Of a DNA stretch of 64,000 nucleotides, positions 45,508 through 57,764 are shown in pieces. The DNA is from Neckera pumila. Lineage: Eukaryota; Streptophyta; Bryopsida; Hypnales; Neckeraceae. The notes beneath the pieces were generated by a model. It made no database searches and was not told the DNA's origin. It was given only the letters and a program-made list of their open reading frames with translations. The stretch lies in contig OZ018414.1 in NCBI GenBank assembly GCA_963969595.1, forward strand, positions 13,561,660 to 13,625,659. Reading direction: 5' to 3'. Each line of letters starts with the position of its first letter. The stretch's first letter is position 1. A program made the position numbers and the translations under genes.

Positions 45508-46002
45508 AATAGGATGTAGATTATTTATTACAACATTGCCACCATTGGAATTAGCATTTTTCAATTCCGTAATTAAATTCTTGACAATTTTGTATTTTGA
45601 ATCATTCTCTACTGCTATCTATTTACTACTTTTTTCCTATATGTTGTACAATTCCAAATGAAGTGAAAATTTTCAAGCATGTAGCCAACTTGCCTAGGAA
45701 AAAGAATCAAAAGAATCACCATCATTTTGGACATATTTTCATCGAAAAGTGAGCTTGTGAAGTGCTGCTGCCTTTTTTTCGCAAGGCCAAAAAAATGGTT
45801 TTAGTGAACTTGAATGCTTACATCTTGCAATCCACGTGGTGGAACTTCCTGAAAATTTTACCATATGTTCTCAAGTCACCATACTACAAGATCCTATGGT
45901 TACATATGTCAAAAAAAGTTTTTTTCAAAAATTGGATACTTGTACTAAAAATGGCAGTCTTCAAGCAATTTTGATGAAAACATAGTCATGGAACTTTAGG
46001 GG
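45508..46002 (+). mobile_element. Family D MITE, left-truncated
   Basis: It matches the right half of 23345-24303, including TTTACTACTTTTTTCCTA and GTAGCCAACTTGCCT, and ends CTTTAGGGG before TTAA (46003-46006). Similarity begins abruptly near 45508, so the left half is missing. Confidence 0.65.
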
Positions 46003-46006
46003 TTAA

Positions 46007-46692
46007 TATATAAGTATATCTATTTTACAAAGTTTGATCATATAACACCTCACCGCACTAAACTCTTCCTAGATTATATTTTTATTATTTCATGGATTTT
46101 TTTTTTAATATAAAAGATGTGCATATGGATGTTCTTTTTGTGCAATCAAAATTTAAAAATTCATTATTAAATTTTCTCAATAAAATATTATATAAAATCA
46201 TAAAATTTCGTTTTTTAAAATTCACACAAAATGAAATTTTGCTTTTTTGAAACTGAAATTTGGTATGCTTGATTGGGATTGCATAAATGCCATATTTAAC
46301 TACTCATAATGATTTTTAGACTTTTGAAAGTCCAAAACTCATAATGATTATTGGGAGATCTCCCATTTGGACATTGGAAGATCTATCCAAAACATCGAGA
46401 GATCTAATATTTCATCAAGGGATCAATTCAAAACATCAAGAGATCTATGCAAACATCGGGAGATCTCCCGATCTATACAAACATTAGGAGATCTCCGGAT
46501 GTTTTGGATAAAGATGCTTAGTCCAAAATTCATTGAATAGTCTAGAAGTAATTACAAACATCATGTAAGAATTAAATAATAATTATGCAAGATGAAAAAT
46601 TTCAATTCTTTTCTGTACTATGCCAAAAAAAATTGAATGACAAAATAGCCATTTTGTAAGAGTATTGGACCCTATTGTACATCACAATCTAC
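46007..46692. repeat. Dispersed repeat, uninterrupted copy of 15590-15682 plus 16622-16960
   Basis: The copy runs without the family G insertion found at 15683-16617, so it provides an empty site. It carries an internal AGATCT-rich minisatellite at 46352-46500 that the other copy lacks. Confidence 0.5.
46352..46500. repeat. AGATCT-centred palindromic repeats
   Basis: Six GAAGATCT/GAGATCT motifs occur in 150 bp, mostly preceded by CATC or CATT. Two are perfect palindromes: TGGGAGATCTCCCA (46352-46365) and ATCGGGAGATCTCCCGAT (46455-46472). This is unusual for the flanking AT-rich repeat. Confidence 0.7.
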
Positions 46693-46697
46693 TTTAA

Positions 46698-47453
46698 CCC
46701 CTACTGACCCATCGACCATTTTCTAATTGCTGACTCTCTTTTCTAAGTTGTTTGTTCTCAAATTTTGAATTTTTTTGAATTAGCAATTATTTCTAAAAAA
46801 ACAGACCCTATTGTAAATCCAATGGCAGTAGTTTCATCACATTTTGAGTTAAACTCTGCCTTATAAAAATAAATAAAGTTGAGTGGTGTAGTATAGTTTA
46901 CAACTCATTTTTGGGGGTTCAGTTTTGGTATGGATTGAAAAGTTAGTAAACAAATGTGATTCTTGCCCACTTCAAAAAGGTTAGATCCACCTTGAAAAGG
47001 TCAGATCCAAGGAGCTCAAGGAGAAGACAAGTGTCCCATTTTTCTTTTTCTTACAAGCACATATCTCATTCCATTGATCACCGTGCATTGCAAGCTCTAC
47101 TATACATGAATTGAAAAATGCTTGGAATGTTGTGAAATATTAGATGAGCATTCTCAACTCTCTTGTCTTTCATTAAGCACAAAATTTCATCATTTCAAAA
47201 TATTCTCACCAAGATATGCTCCTTCAAAGTGCACTACCCTGTTTTTCCATTGACCCAAATTAAACTTCAAACTTAATTATCTACTGAATTGTGCAGTCAA
47301 ATAATGTGAATTTTTTTGAGGTGTTCATTCTCAATGTGAACTTCAAGATCCTATGGTTCTATTCTATTTGATGTCAAGAAAAAATGAGGAAAAAATTGCT
47401 CAAGTTCTTGCCCATAACAAAAGTATCCCCCCACCTCCCCAGGTCATTAGGGG
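46698..47453. mobile_element. piggyBac-like MITE, family H (756 bp)
   Basis: It begins CCCCTACTGACCC after TTAA (46694-46697) and ends AGGTCATTAGGGG before TTAA (47454-47457). The inverted ends match over about 13 bp with one difference. The interior is AT-rich and non-coding. The terminus at 34262 may be a relative. Confidence 0.75.
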
Positions 47454-47457
47454 TTAA

Positions 47458-48421
47458 AGTGCAATGTATTCAAAGTCTATCCAAGTAGTCTATCTCAGAG
47501 ATTTGGTATCTCTAGCCTCTTGGCTCCTTTAGGCAAATGTCTTTGAGTAGATTTGTTATAATATATGATGTAATGTATGCACATCTATAATTGTTGTTAA
47601 TTACTACTAAGCATAGTTGATATTATTAGATGTAAATTATGATTTTTACACCAAATTGGCAATTGAAAGAAGATTCCAATGGACTTTCACATGTATTATT
47701 TAGAAATTGCATGAATAAGGTATGAAATTTTGAAGTAATGCAATGGATGTACAAAAAAACAACTTACACTAGGCTCCATAGATTCTCATCTTTTAATTAT
47801 ATACACCTTGTATAATTTTTATCTAGGATTTTGTGACTCTTTTTTATCCAAATGTATGTGCCACATTTTGAGTAATATTGATTAACGATGTGCATACCTT
47901 GGACCTTGGATACGTTGGACTGAAAAATAACAAAAAAACAATAAAATCATAATAAATTAGTAGACCTTAATTTCATAGAGTTTTTTTTATCAAACATGCC
48001 TAGAGAGATTCATATGATAACTTCACCCCAAAAGGTCTTCGCATCCAAAACAAGGGTACGCCTTTATCAAACCTGATTGCATCATCCAAATTATCCTTTT
48101 TTGCTTTCATTTAAATTTAGAAAATTTTATGCACATATGGCACTTCAAAAAAAATCATGATAACCTGATTTTCCACCAAGAATTCTAAAAACATAAATAT
48201 GTATAGAAAAGGTGTTTATTCACACTTGAAAATTATCAAAATTTTATCAATCAAGTCTATATAGGCTACATTTGGCATGAGATGGTAGTGGTGATTTGAA
48301 TGAAGGTCATCACCGGGGGAGGGGAGGGGGAAACAAAAAAATTACTTGAAAAAATTGTACACTAATCTTCATTGTGTCTATTTTCAATTCCAAATAATTA
48401 AAAATCAATTGTATTGTTTTT
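47458..48421. other. AT-rich spacer
   Basis: No gene or element end found that I can support. Confidence 0.4.
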
Positions 48422-48425
48422 TTAA

Positions 48426-49346
48426 CCCCTAAAGGACCATTGTCGGTTCGGCGGACATTTGGGATTTTGGGCAGGTATCTACGGGCTGAAATTTTGTTGT
48501 GATTTTTTGAAACTTTTTTTGGAGATAGAAAAACTGATAAGCTTTGTGGGAATATAATTTTTTTCACAATTAGTGCCCGGGAAAAAAAGTTATGACCAAA
48601 TAAGCTCAAAACAAGGGACGACAGGCAGCAAAAATAAATCGACAAAAATTTTATTTATTTTTTTAATATTTTTTTCTCATAGATTATATTTTTGTCTATT
48701 TGGGAGCTTTGATTCATTTCATTTGGATTTGGTATGAGAAAGTTATGAACATTCTTGTTTTTCGGATAGTTAGAGCATCTTTTTGAAAAAAATAACTTCT
48801 AGGATGGATTTCTAAATGCAATTTTTCAAATTTTTCAAATTTTTTTTTTTGCATGGTTAAGTTTACTTGCTAGAACAATCTGACCATTGGAATTAGTGCA
48901 TTTTAATTCCATCTAAAATATATGAATATTTTAGATTTTCCTTCTATCTTGTAACTACTTCTACTTAACAATTTTGTAAAGAATGATCATTAAGTTTTTT
49001 TTATTTTTTATTTTTTCCCTAGACTCTCAACTCAATTCTCCACTACAAAGGTTTAAAGCTCAAAACTTTGTAGTACAAAAAAATTTAGTTAAAAATGTTC
49101 AAAGTCAAAAAATCTAGTCCCGCAATGTGCTGAAAAACTTGTTTTTTTCACTTTAAACGCAGGTTTCTTGCAATCTGTGCGGTCAAAAATTCTGAAATTT
49201 TTTCCACACACTCTCATACTAGTTAGGTGTAAGATCTTACGGTTAGATGTGAAAAAAAAATATTTTTCAAGTTTTTTTACTTTTTGCTAGAGAAATGGCA
49301 GTTTTGAGTGTTTTTTGGCAGAAAAAGGGCCTCGGTCCTTTAGGGG
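48426..49346 (+). mobile_element. piggyBac-like MITE, family A copy 3 (921 bp)
   Basis: It begins CCCCTAAAGGACC after TTAA (48422-48425) and ends GGTCCTTTAGGGG before TTAA (49347-49350); the 13-bp ends are perfect inverted repeats. The interior matches the other three copies. It is non-coding. Confidence 0.85.
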
Positions 49347-49595
49347 TTAATGTTTATCATTTTATTTTCACTTATTAATTTAAATTTATAAGAATTATGA
49401 TTTATTATGAAATTAATCAAGTTTTTTTGTATTGATAGATAATATATAGTCTCAATAACAAAAGATATTACATTTAAGTTGAATTTGATTTAAAAGGCTA
49501 AATTGAGCTTATAAACTAAATTCAATCATTTGGCAATGGAATTGGTCATGTAGAGGTTAAATGACTTGTAAACAATTTAGGATGAATGTAACACA

Positions 49596-49812
49596 CATTA
49601 TAAGAAACCCGTATTTTAGGTGACAAGCTCTAATTTTCTTAAACGTATTTTAGTGGATGTTGAATGCAACAAACCCATGCTTTTATGTCAACATTGATAT
49701 TACATTGGACGTTTTTGTTGACATAAAATGTGTATTTGTTGCATTTGACATCCACTAAAATCCAATTAAAAAAATTAAGGTTTGTCACCTAAAATGTGGT
49801 TTTTTTATAGTG
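49596..49812. mobile_element. CACTA-like foldback MITE, 217 bp
   Basis: The two halves are inverted copies over nearly their full length. The left arm runs CATTATAAGAAACCCGTATT and on through TTTTAGGTGACAA, and the right arm ends TTGTCACCTAAAATG then TTTTTTTATAGTG. A transcript would form one long hairpin. The CACTATAA-type terminus suggests a CACTA derivative. A 3-bp duplication is not clear (ACA on the left, AAC on the right). Confidence 0.7.
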
Positions 49813-52015
49813 AACAACAATCAACCAAATAAGCTATTGATCTTGATTCTTATTTTAAATTTTTCTAAATTTTGTTGAAGTCAAAAGGGATTGTAGATTC
49901 TCTTAGCATTCATTTTTTGGACATTACTTGATTAAACTATGAATTTTCAACGTGTTGAAATTGAGGGACCCAACATCACCCCTAGGCTTTCATGATTAGA
50001 GGTTGTTAATTTTAGGCAAAAATTTGTAGGGATAGTTTTAGAAACACTTACAATTAGGTGTGGTTAGAACCTACTTTAGAATTTATTGGACTTGTTTTAA
50101 TTGTGGATTGTTCTTTTGGATGACTCCGTCACAAAAAAAATTGGGGTTTCTGGATTATTCTTTAATTGCAAGCAATTTACTTTAACGTTTTCCAACTTTA
50201 ATTATCATTACTACAAATTCAAGATTGTATCATCAAATTTTGATATAACTTATTGCACCAAACTCACTATCAGTACAATATCAATACAATAGGCTATTGA
50301 AAAGTGTGCTCTTTAAAATTTAAGCATACATATTTCCAAATGCAAGCCTTGGCTAATAAATGATTGTTCATTGCACCAAATGTTGAAAATAAAGATAGTA
50401 AAACTAATTGCACATTTTTTTTTATATTTACCAATTCAATTTTGAACCCTTCTAACTTTCACATACAATCTCATTTAGATTCAACACCAGTTTACAATGC
50501 ATAATTGTCTAAACATCAAACTGCTTACCAATACAACATTTTGATAAGGTGGTTGGAGGGACCTTCTACACTAACATTGTAATAAGAATAATTTTTATTA
50601 TTGTGGCCAACAATTCATGGTCAAGCTTGCATTCAAGTGTGAAAGCAATGTCGATTCATGGGAAGCAAAAGGGACTTTGCTTTAAAGTTCAATGTAATTA
50701 CAAATACAAAAAGATGGCCAATCAAATGGAATTATTTAATTAAATTTTAGTAATCCGAGTATCATACAATCATCTTTCATTAAATATCCCCTAGTCATAT
50801 GTGATGTTGGTTCAAATTTCTAAAATTATTATCTCAGTGTTATTGCCTCAAATTTAGTAATCCAAAATACAAGTTTCTATCAATATTTGCAATAAATAAA
50901 GGACAAAAATAGGCACATCTCTGGAGCCTTTTACTAATATCTAGAATGGTGTGACTATGAGGCTTTGTCCAACCAAACCAAACCCTAACCACATTGTGCA
51001 GAGTGAATGTGGTCATAGACAGGATATAGAAACTCGAATTGAAAAACCAAAGACTTGATGCATAGTTTGTGTCCAAAGGACCAAACCAATAAAACTAAGT
51101 TAATGCAAAAATAGAGTTGTTTTGCAAGTGTTTTTTTCTTTGCTTAGAGCAGCTCCACCGCAAACTTCAAGGTAGACATGATCGCAACTATAGCAGAGAG
51201 GCGGCCCTTTTGGGCTCATTACATCACCGTTACAACATTCCACCTTTCGTGGAGAGACGCTACAATGCTCCGCCCATGCCCCATGGTATTTCTCAAGTCT
51301 TTTGATGCCATGCTCGAGTGCTCACACAACTACTTACAAGTCACATGTCAATGGAGCTGGAGCAATATTGGCAAGAGGAGAGGGAGTGATGACATTCACA
51401 AGTCAGAGGCAGCGATCCCAAAATTGGCTAAATTTTGCTTGATTTCTACTTAATTTTTCATGCCCTTAGTGTAAACCTAAAAAGAATCTTCCAAAAATGA
51501 ACATTTGGCTAAAAATCTTGAACCCGTTTTGAGATCGTTGGTCAAAGGGTCCCAACAGTAATAAAGTTGCAACAAGGTTATTACAGGGGTGAATAAAAAC
51601 ATGCTGCCTTGCAACCAAGGTAAACCCCCCTATAATTGACCGAATAAGGAATTCCGACATGATGTGGAGTAATGAAGGCAAAACAAATATTTCTCAGAGG
51701 TACATCAATAGAAATGACATGGATTGCAAAAGAAATTGTAATTTTGTCGCTTGGATTGAAACTACTATGAATTTTGGGAGGCAAAATGTGCCTCGGACCC
51801 ATGGCCAATGTGTAGAGTCTTCCAATTCCAATCATTCAATAACTTTTTACCTAATCATTATTTCCTTATTTTTTTTTTTCACAACTTGGGACATGTATCA
51901 CGTATTTATTAGTTCCAACCATGAAAACAAAAAAAAATTCTCATTCTAAGCGTGGTCGGAAATACGTGCACCTATAGGTTGAAAATGGGTCAGTGGTCAG
52001 GAATGGGGGGAGTTA
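49813..52015. other. Gene-free region
   Basis: AT-rich until about 51100. At 51760-51930 a segment resembles 700-830. Short open frames are present on both strands, none with a recognisable domain. Confidence 0.35.
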
Positions 52016-53925
52016 CCTTATTCCAAGAGATGCAGAGACGCTAAGGTAGTATGCTCTTAAAGCGACCATTTTAGCCTACCTAACTCATCATTGACAGTAG
52101 AACATACTTCAAGCAACATGTCAATCCTTCCTAGATAGGGGTCGCAATTAGAACACGGTTGATTTTAGCTGTAGTTACCTTACTGGAAGTGGCCCAGGAC
52201 TTGGTCAACCCTTGAAAAGACTTTTTCACGTTGCATGTCATAACATTCAGTAGCTTGTGTTGATGTTGTCTTGGTTCTACAGAGATGGTGTGCCTCTACA
52301 TCCTCTTCCTGTCTAATTCATCAGTAACTACTGATGAAACACTGTTGGGGTGTGGAATATACCACACCATCACTGTAGAACTACTGAATGTTATGTGTGA
52401 AGTTGAAGCAGTGGCAATGCTCTTGTTACAAAGAAAATTGAAAATTTCATTTCCCCAACAAGATTGGACTCTAGTTTTAGATTTATTTCTCTCTCCCAAT
52501 CTGCCCTCCATGTTATCATGATTGGGTGATGGCCTCCCAGGCAGAACCTGGCCTTCAATGTGGCCTTCAATGTTCTCTCCAACTGAGTCCATCCAGTTTG
52601 GTCCATGCCAATCATGACGACTTTGTGAATGTTCCCAAAGAATGAACCACAACAGACTCACTTGTTGGAGCTTTCCAGAACTCCTCGCTTACTCCGTAGG
52701 AGTCCATACCAACTTAGTTAACTTTAGAATGATCAAGTCCATACCAAACTTGGACTTTAGAATGATCAAATCCAACAAAACGCAAAGTTTGGATGTGGGG
52801 TCTCAAATAATGGGCTCTTGCGTGCTTCCCATGGACGCGACCAAGGAGGAGTTTGTATGCTTCCAAGTACGTAATAAGAGACGGCAATGTTGGGAAGGTG
52901 GTACTACAAACTAAGGTAGAAGCATCGAAAATCAACTTTGTACCCAATTGTGTCACTTTCTGGACATTGCAGTCATTTCAAAACTTAAATCTAGGTAGAC
53001 CATGGATAGCTTAGGACCGCTTTATACCTAGAGGCTGGGTCAAATTCTCCTTGAAGCCAATTGCACAAAATTTCAATCTCTTTTGGATTGGAGGCTATCC
53101 TCAACTACCCATTACAATAAGATTAGAACAGGGGCCAATTCTCTCGTATGTAAAGGCCTTGCGGCCAAGAAGCCGGGCCAATTCATCAAAACCTAGAAAA
53201 GAGAAAGAAGGAGGGGCTAAAACTTTTAGGGGCACTTTACACTTAGAGGCTCGGCCAATTCTTGTTGAGGTTGATTGCACAAAATCCAATAGTAATGATT
53301 TGTTGAAAAAAATAATATTTAATAAAAAAGGTTTTTTAAATTGAAATTTGACATTGGCTTTGAGGTCAAGAATTGGCCTTCTATTTTTGGTGCATCTAGT
53401 CTTTTAGAGGTTGATAAGCTGTCTATGGTCCACCCACATTTACGCTCTATAGTAGAATGATTGCCTCGTCTAGAAAGTGATGCAACCGGGTACACTGTTG
53501 GTTTTGGATGCTTCTTTGTTATTGTTATTGTAACTTACTACACCAAAAATTGTTTGAATAAACAATCAAACTTGGTTCTATTGTTGAATTGTCTAACTTT
53601 TTCTTATAGGAATTTGGGAGTTGTAAGAAGATTTCCCAAAAAAATTGCATGGATTTTTTGAAGAATATATGAATATATTCTAAATTTTCAAAGTGCTAAA
53701 AACATGTATACCAAAAACTAACCTTGTGTTTAAGGACTTACATTTTAAGGCAAAAATCTAGATGGGGTGATATTATTAATAGGTCACATTCAGGTGCAAC
53801 TACCTTAATTCCTTTAGAATGGAGGGTGTTTTTTTAGAGAATTGTTACACTAGAAACTAACAATTATTGAAATTTAAAAGTTGTTTTGGGATTTCAAATA
53901 GTATAAAAAATGTAGTATACCCTTA
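52016..53925. other. Region of mixed composition with a short duplication
   Basis: I see no recognisable gene. A TTAGAATGATCAA-TCCA segment is duplicated in tandem near 52725-52770. Frames at 52285-52521 and 52642-52914 are open but show no domain, and opposite-strand frames cover the same stretch. Confidence 0.35.
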
Positions 53926-53929
53926 TGTC

Positions 53930-54720
53930 AATGTGCGGAAAAGAAATTCAAACCATGTGACCTCGTAGATTGCAAGATCATAACATTTGAAGTTTGCAAA
54001 GAAAAATTATTTTTTGACCCTATGAACCAAACAAGGACAAGATCTTGTGAGGCATTTGGGGTTGCACTTCTTTTCCTACATAAAAATGAGGATTTACACC
54101 AATGAAATTTTAGTACATCTTGTTAGGTATATTTGTACAAAATAAATCCAGAAGCAAATGACGGAATAACTTACTCTAATTCTCTATGCAATATGACAAG
54201 GTCAAGTAATCTAACAATATATTAGACATCTTTTTGATGATTTCTTGTACACTGTGGTTTTTGTTTTTTGAAACCAAAATTGTGAAAATTTAGAACCAAA
54301 TACTTGGAATACTTGGCATTTTTTCAAAATCTTTGACTACATATATTGAAAGATTATAGCATCTGAAGTTAGAAGTAAATTCTTTTTTTTCAAAAGTGCT
54401 CAATAGAGTTCACAAAGTAAGACTCCTTTTGGACTACAATTTTTGAATAGAAATTAGTGTTTTTTTAACAAATGCATACTATATCATGTTTATGACATAT
54501 GTGCCAAATTTCAAAAGTAGACAAGAATATTTTAGCAAACAATGGCCAAACTGCCCAAAGTTTTTGGACAACACAACTTTTGACATCCAATCATATTTAT
54601 TTTTCTTTTCTCAAAGGTAATTTGTGTCAAAATTTTAGAAACATCTATTCAAATTTGACTTTGTAGGAACCTACCCAAATATAAATTGTCCTTCAATAGC
54701 TTATATGCGACTTTCCTTTG
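53930..54720 (-). mobile_element. Family G MITE, reversed relative of 15683-16617
   Basis: In reverse orientation it shares with 15683-16617 the CTACATAAAAATGAGGAT block, the TTTTTGATGATTTCTTGT block and the GAAGTTAGAAG block, in the same order and spacing. The terminus near 54720 is interrupted by a family F element that begins at 54724. The left end was not located exactly. Confidence 0.5.
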
Positions 54721-54723
54721 AAC

Positions 54724-55009
54724 CATTACAAGAGATTTTGGGACTCCGGAAGACTACAAGTTCCGGTACCCTAAAAACTCTAGAAATGTTGCTAGTTGCA
54801 CAGTCTGACGTGGTCGAAAGCGTGCCAGGACCAAATTTAATAATTTTTAAAAAAATTTAAAAAAAATTTAAAAATTTAAAAAAAATTATTTTTTTTATTG
54901 TTTTTTACTATTTTATTGTTATTATTTTATTCTGACTACATCCTACAATTCCTAGCAAGATATACATGGCTGAAACGGCCTTCCCTTACCTCCAAAATTT
55001 CTTCTAATG
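54724..55009. mobile_element. Inverted-repeat MITE, family F copy 2 (286 bp)
   Basis: The left end CATTACAAGAGATTTTGGG pairs with the right end CAAAATTTCTTCTAATG. It contains the GACGTGGTCGAAAGCGTGCC block, long A/T runs at 54839-54925, and the ACGGCC block before the right end, as in copies 1 and 3. Confidence 0.6.
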
Positions 55010-55978
55010 ATAAGATGAAGCAAATCTAGTAGTCAAAGAAAAAATTAACAAATTTGGAACAAGATCAGAAATCAATGATGATTTCCAATTGTATGCCAAG
55101 AAGGCACATTGAGTTGTTTATTTGTAAGTCATTCAAATTTGAGTATGATCAAAGGTCTGTTAGAATTTCAAAAAAATAAATTTCTTATAGAAATTCATTA
55201 GATTTGAAAAAAAAGATAACTCTTGATTTGAAAAAATAATGAATGAAAGAAGGTAAACTTTGTCATAACTTCATCTTTCTAATTTTGATACAAATATTTA
55301 ACTCTCACAAGCTAAATTGCAAATGAACATGATAATTTGAAGCTTGCACTTTGCATTTTGGGTAAGGTTAAAATTTCTTCAAAAACCTCAATTTTACACA
55401 ATTTGTGTCCAAATTTAAGATTGTTTCAAAACTTTGTGCTTTCTAAGAAAAGTATATGGTAATGATAGGGCTAATAAAAGAAGTTGGTTGGTGGTAAAAC
55501 ATTAAGTAATCAATAACTTTTAATCAATTATAAATTATTTCTAATTGAAAATTTATCAACTTTTTGAATTCACAAAATTTTATTATTTATTTTCATTCAT
55601 TCTATCACCTTTGTTTTCTAGTTTTTCATCCACTTACACATCAAAATGGACTATTTTACCTCTATCCATATGTAACGGACAATAGCATGTATGCATATAG
55701 AATTTGCTATTAAAGAATCAACAATTTTTTTTATTTATCCTTCCAAAATTAATCAAATATATATTTAAATTTTTCAATCAATTTTTCATAAACAGAAATA
55801 ATTAGAATACAATGAAAGACATTATACAATTTGAAAATATGTTGTTGTCCTAAGATGAAATGGAATTAGATTAATGTCTATATATTTGTTTGAATATGGC
55901 ACTTTAGCAACAAAGACACTCTAAAATTTCTACACTTTGACACCTTAAAATCTTGAAGTTGTCTTTGCACACTTTCTA
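55010..55978. other. AT-rich spacer
   Basis: No gene or element terminus that I can support. Confidence 0.4.
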
Positions 55979-55982
55979 TTAA

Positions 55983-56925
55983 CCCCTAAAGGACCAAGGT
56001 TTTTTCCAACCAAAAAGAATTCAAAATTGCCATTTCTATAGCAAAGAGTAAGAAAATTTGAAAACTATTTTTGTGGGACATCTAACCATAGGATCTTACA
56101 CCTAACTAGTACAAAAATGTGTGGAAAAAATTTCAAAATTTTTGGTCGCACAAATTGCAAGATATCTGCATTTAAAGTGGAAAACAACAATTTTTCAGCA
56201 CATTGGGGTCCTAGATTCTTTGACTTTGAAATTTTTTAACTGAAATTTTTTGCACTACAAAGTTTTGAGCTTTAAATCTTTACGGTGAAGAACTAATTTG
56301 AGAGTCTAGGAAAAAAATTCAAAAAAGCTTAATTTTCATACTTCAAAATTTTTTTAAGTAGAAGTAGGTACAAGATAGAAGGAAAATTTAAATTATTAAC
56401 ATCTCTAAAATAAAATTAAAATGCACAAATCCCAATGGTGAGAATGTTCTAGCAAGCAAACAAAACCCTGCGGAATTTTTATTTTTGAAAAATTGTGAAA
56501 ATTGCATTCAAAATTGAATCCTACTGTACGTTATTTTTTCAAAAAGATGCTCTAATTGCCCGAAAAATCAAGATTGTCCATAACTTTCTCATTACAAATC
56601 CAAATGGAATGAAACAAAGCTTTTTAGGTAGACAAAAATATAATCTATGAGGAATAAAAAATCTAACAGAAATTCAAATTTTTAGAATTTATTTTTGCTA
56701 CCTCCTCTTCCCCCCCCCCCCCCCCCCCCCTCTTCCAAGTTCTAAGCTGTTTGGAGCATAACTTTTGTTCCCGGGCATTAATTGAAAAATTAATTATATT
56801 TCCATGAAGTCAATCAATTTTTCTATCTTCCAAAAAAATTCCAAAAAATTAAGACAAATTTCAACTTGTAAGTACCTGTCCAAAACTCCCATTTGTCCCC
56901 CGAAGGAACAATGGTCCTTTAGGAG
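55983..56925 (-). mobile_element. piggyBac-like MITE, family A copy 4 (943 bp)
   Basis: It begins CCCCTAAAGGACCAAGG after TTAA (55979-55982) and ends GGTCCTTTAGGAG before TTAA (56926-56929). The orientation is that of copy 1. The length excess over other copies is partly due to a pure C tract inside it. Confidence 0.85.
56710..56730. repeat. Poly-C tract, about 21 bp
   Basis: An uninterrupted run of C flanked by CCTCCTCTT and TCTTCC lies inside family A copy 4. The other copies have no such run at the equivalent position, so it expanded after insertion. Its length may be affected by sequencing. Confidence 0.85.
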
Positions 56926-57102
56926 TTAAATAAGTGTCTTCCATCTATTGGAATTTCGAGAATAAAACAAGTTTAGCTACATCAACAATCCTAAAAAGTG
57001 AATGACAATCAAATTTGAAGTTGCTTGTACTCTCTGTTCACATTCAATCCATTTTTCTATAAATTTGGGTTTTGTAACTAAAAGCAATTCTATTTTTTTT
57101 CT

Positions 57103-57374
57103 CATTAGATGACATTTTGGGGATTTAAAGGGCTGTGAGTTCCCGGATTGTGGGAGCTTTGCTACAGCAGCTGGCTAATGTGGCATAGCAACTGTCATGT
57201 CAAAAAATAAAATTTTATGAAATAAAAAATAATTAAACTAAATTTATTTTTAAAAATATTTTCAATTTTTTGGGATTTTTTTATTAATTAAATATTCTAA
57301 TAGCATTCTTGTTCAATCTAACAAGTAGAACGGGGCTGAAATGGCCTTTTATATCTCAAAAATGTCATTTAATG
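57103..57374. mobile_element. Inverted-repeat MITE, family F copy 3 (272 bp)
   Basis: The left end CATTAGATGACATTTTGGG pairs with the right end CTCAAAAATGTCATTTAATG. It has the same plan as copies 1 and 2: a GATGTGG-like block, long A/T runs, and a TGGCC block ahead of the right end. Confidence 0.6.
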
Positions 57375-57764
57375 ATTTTGCACTCCATGTTGATATTGTC
57401 AAAGTATTGAAAAAAAGATGAACTCAATTTGACTACAAATTTGCCTATAGCCAAATATGGTATTGTACCTCCCTATTCAATTTAGTTTAAGTAGAAAGAA
57501 AATTTGTAAAAATACATAACAAGCTCAAAATTATTTGAAAATTTTATTATTAATAGGTATATATACATTATAGTTCATCCTAGTCATAATACAAATCAAC
57601 TTTTTCTATCATTCTATAATTAATCCTTAAAATCCTACCTGAATATTTTTCTATTTCAAATTTTGTCTTAATTTTTTTGACAATGGTTGACATTTGGAGG
57701 TTCCAACCTTTAAAAATAGTGTAGAGAAAAAGGAGGCAACGAAATAGATTGTCTACATTACTAA

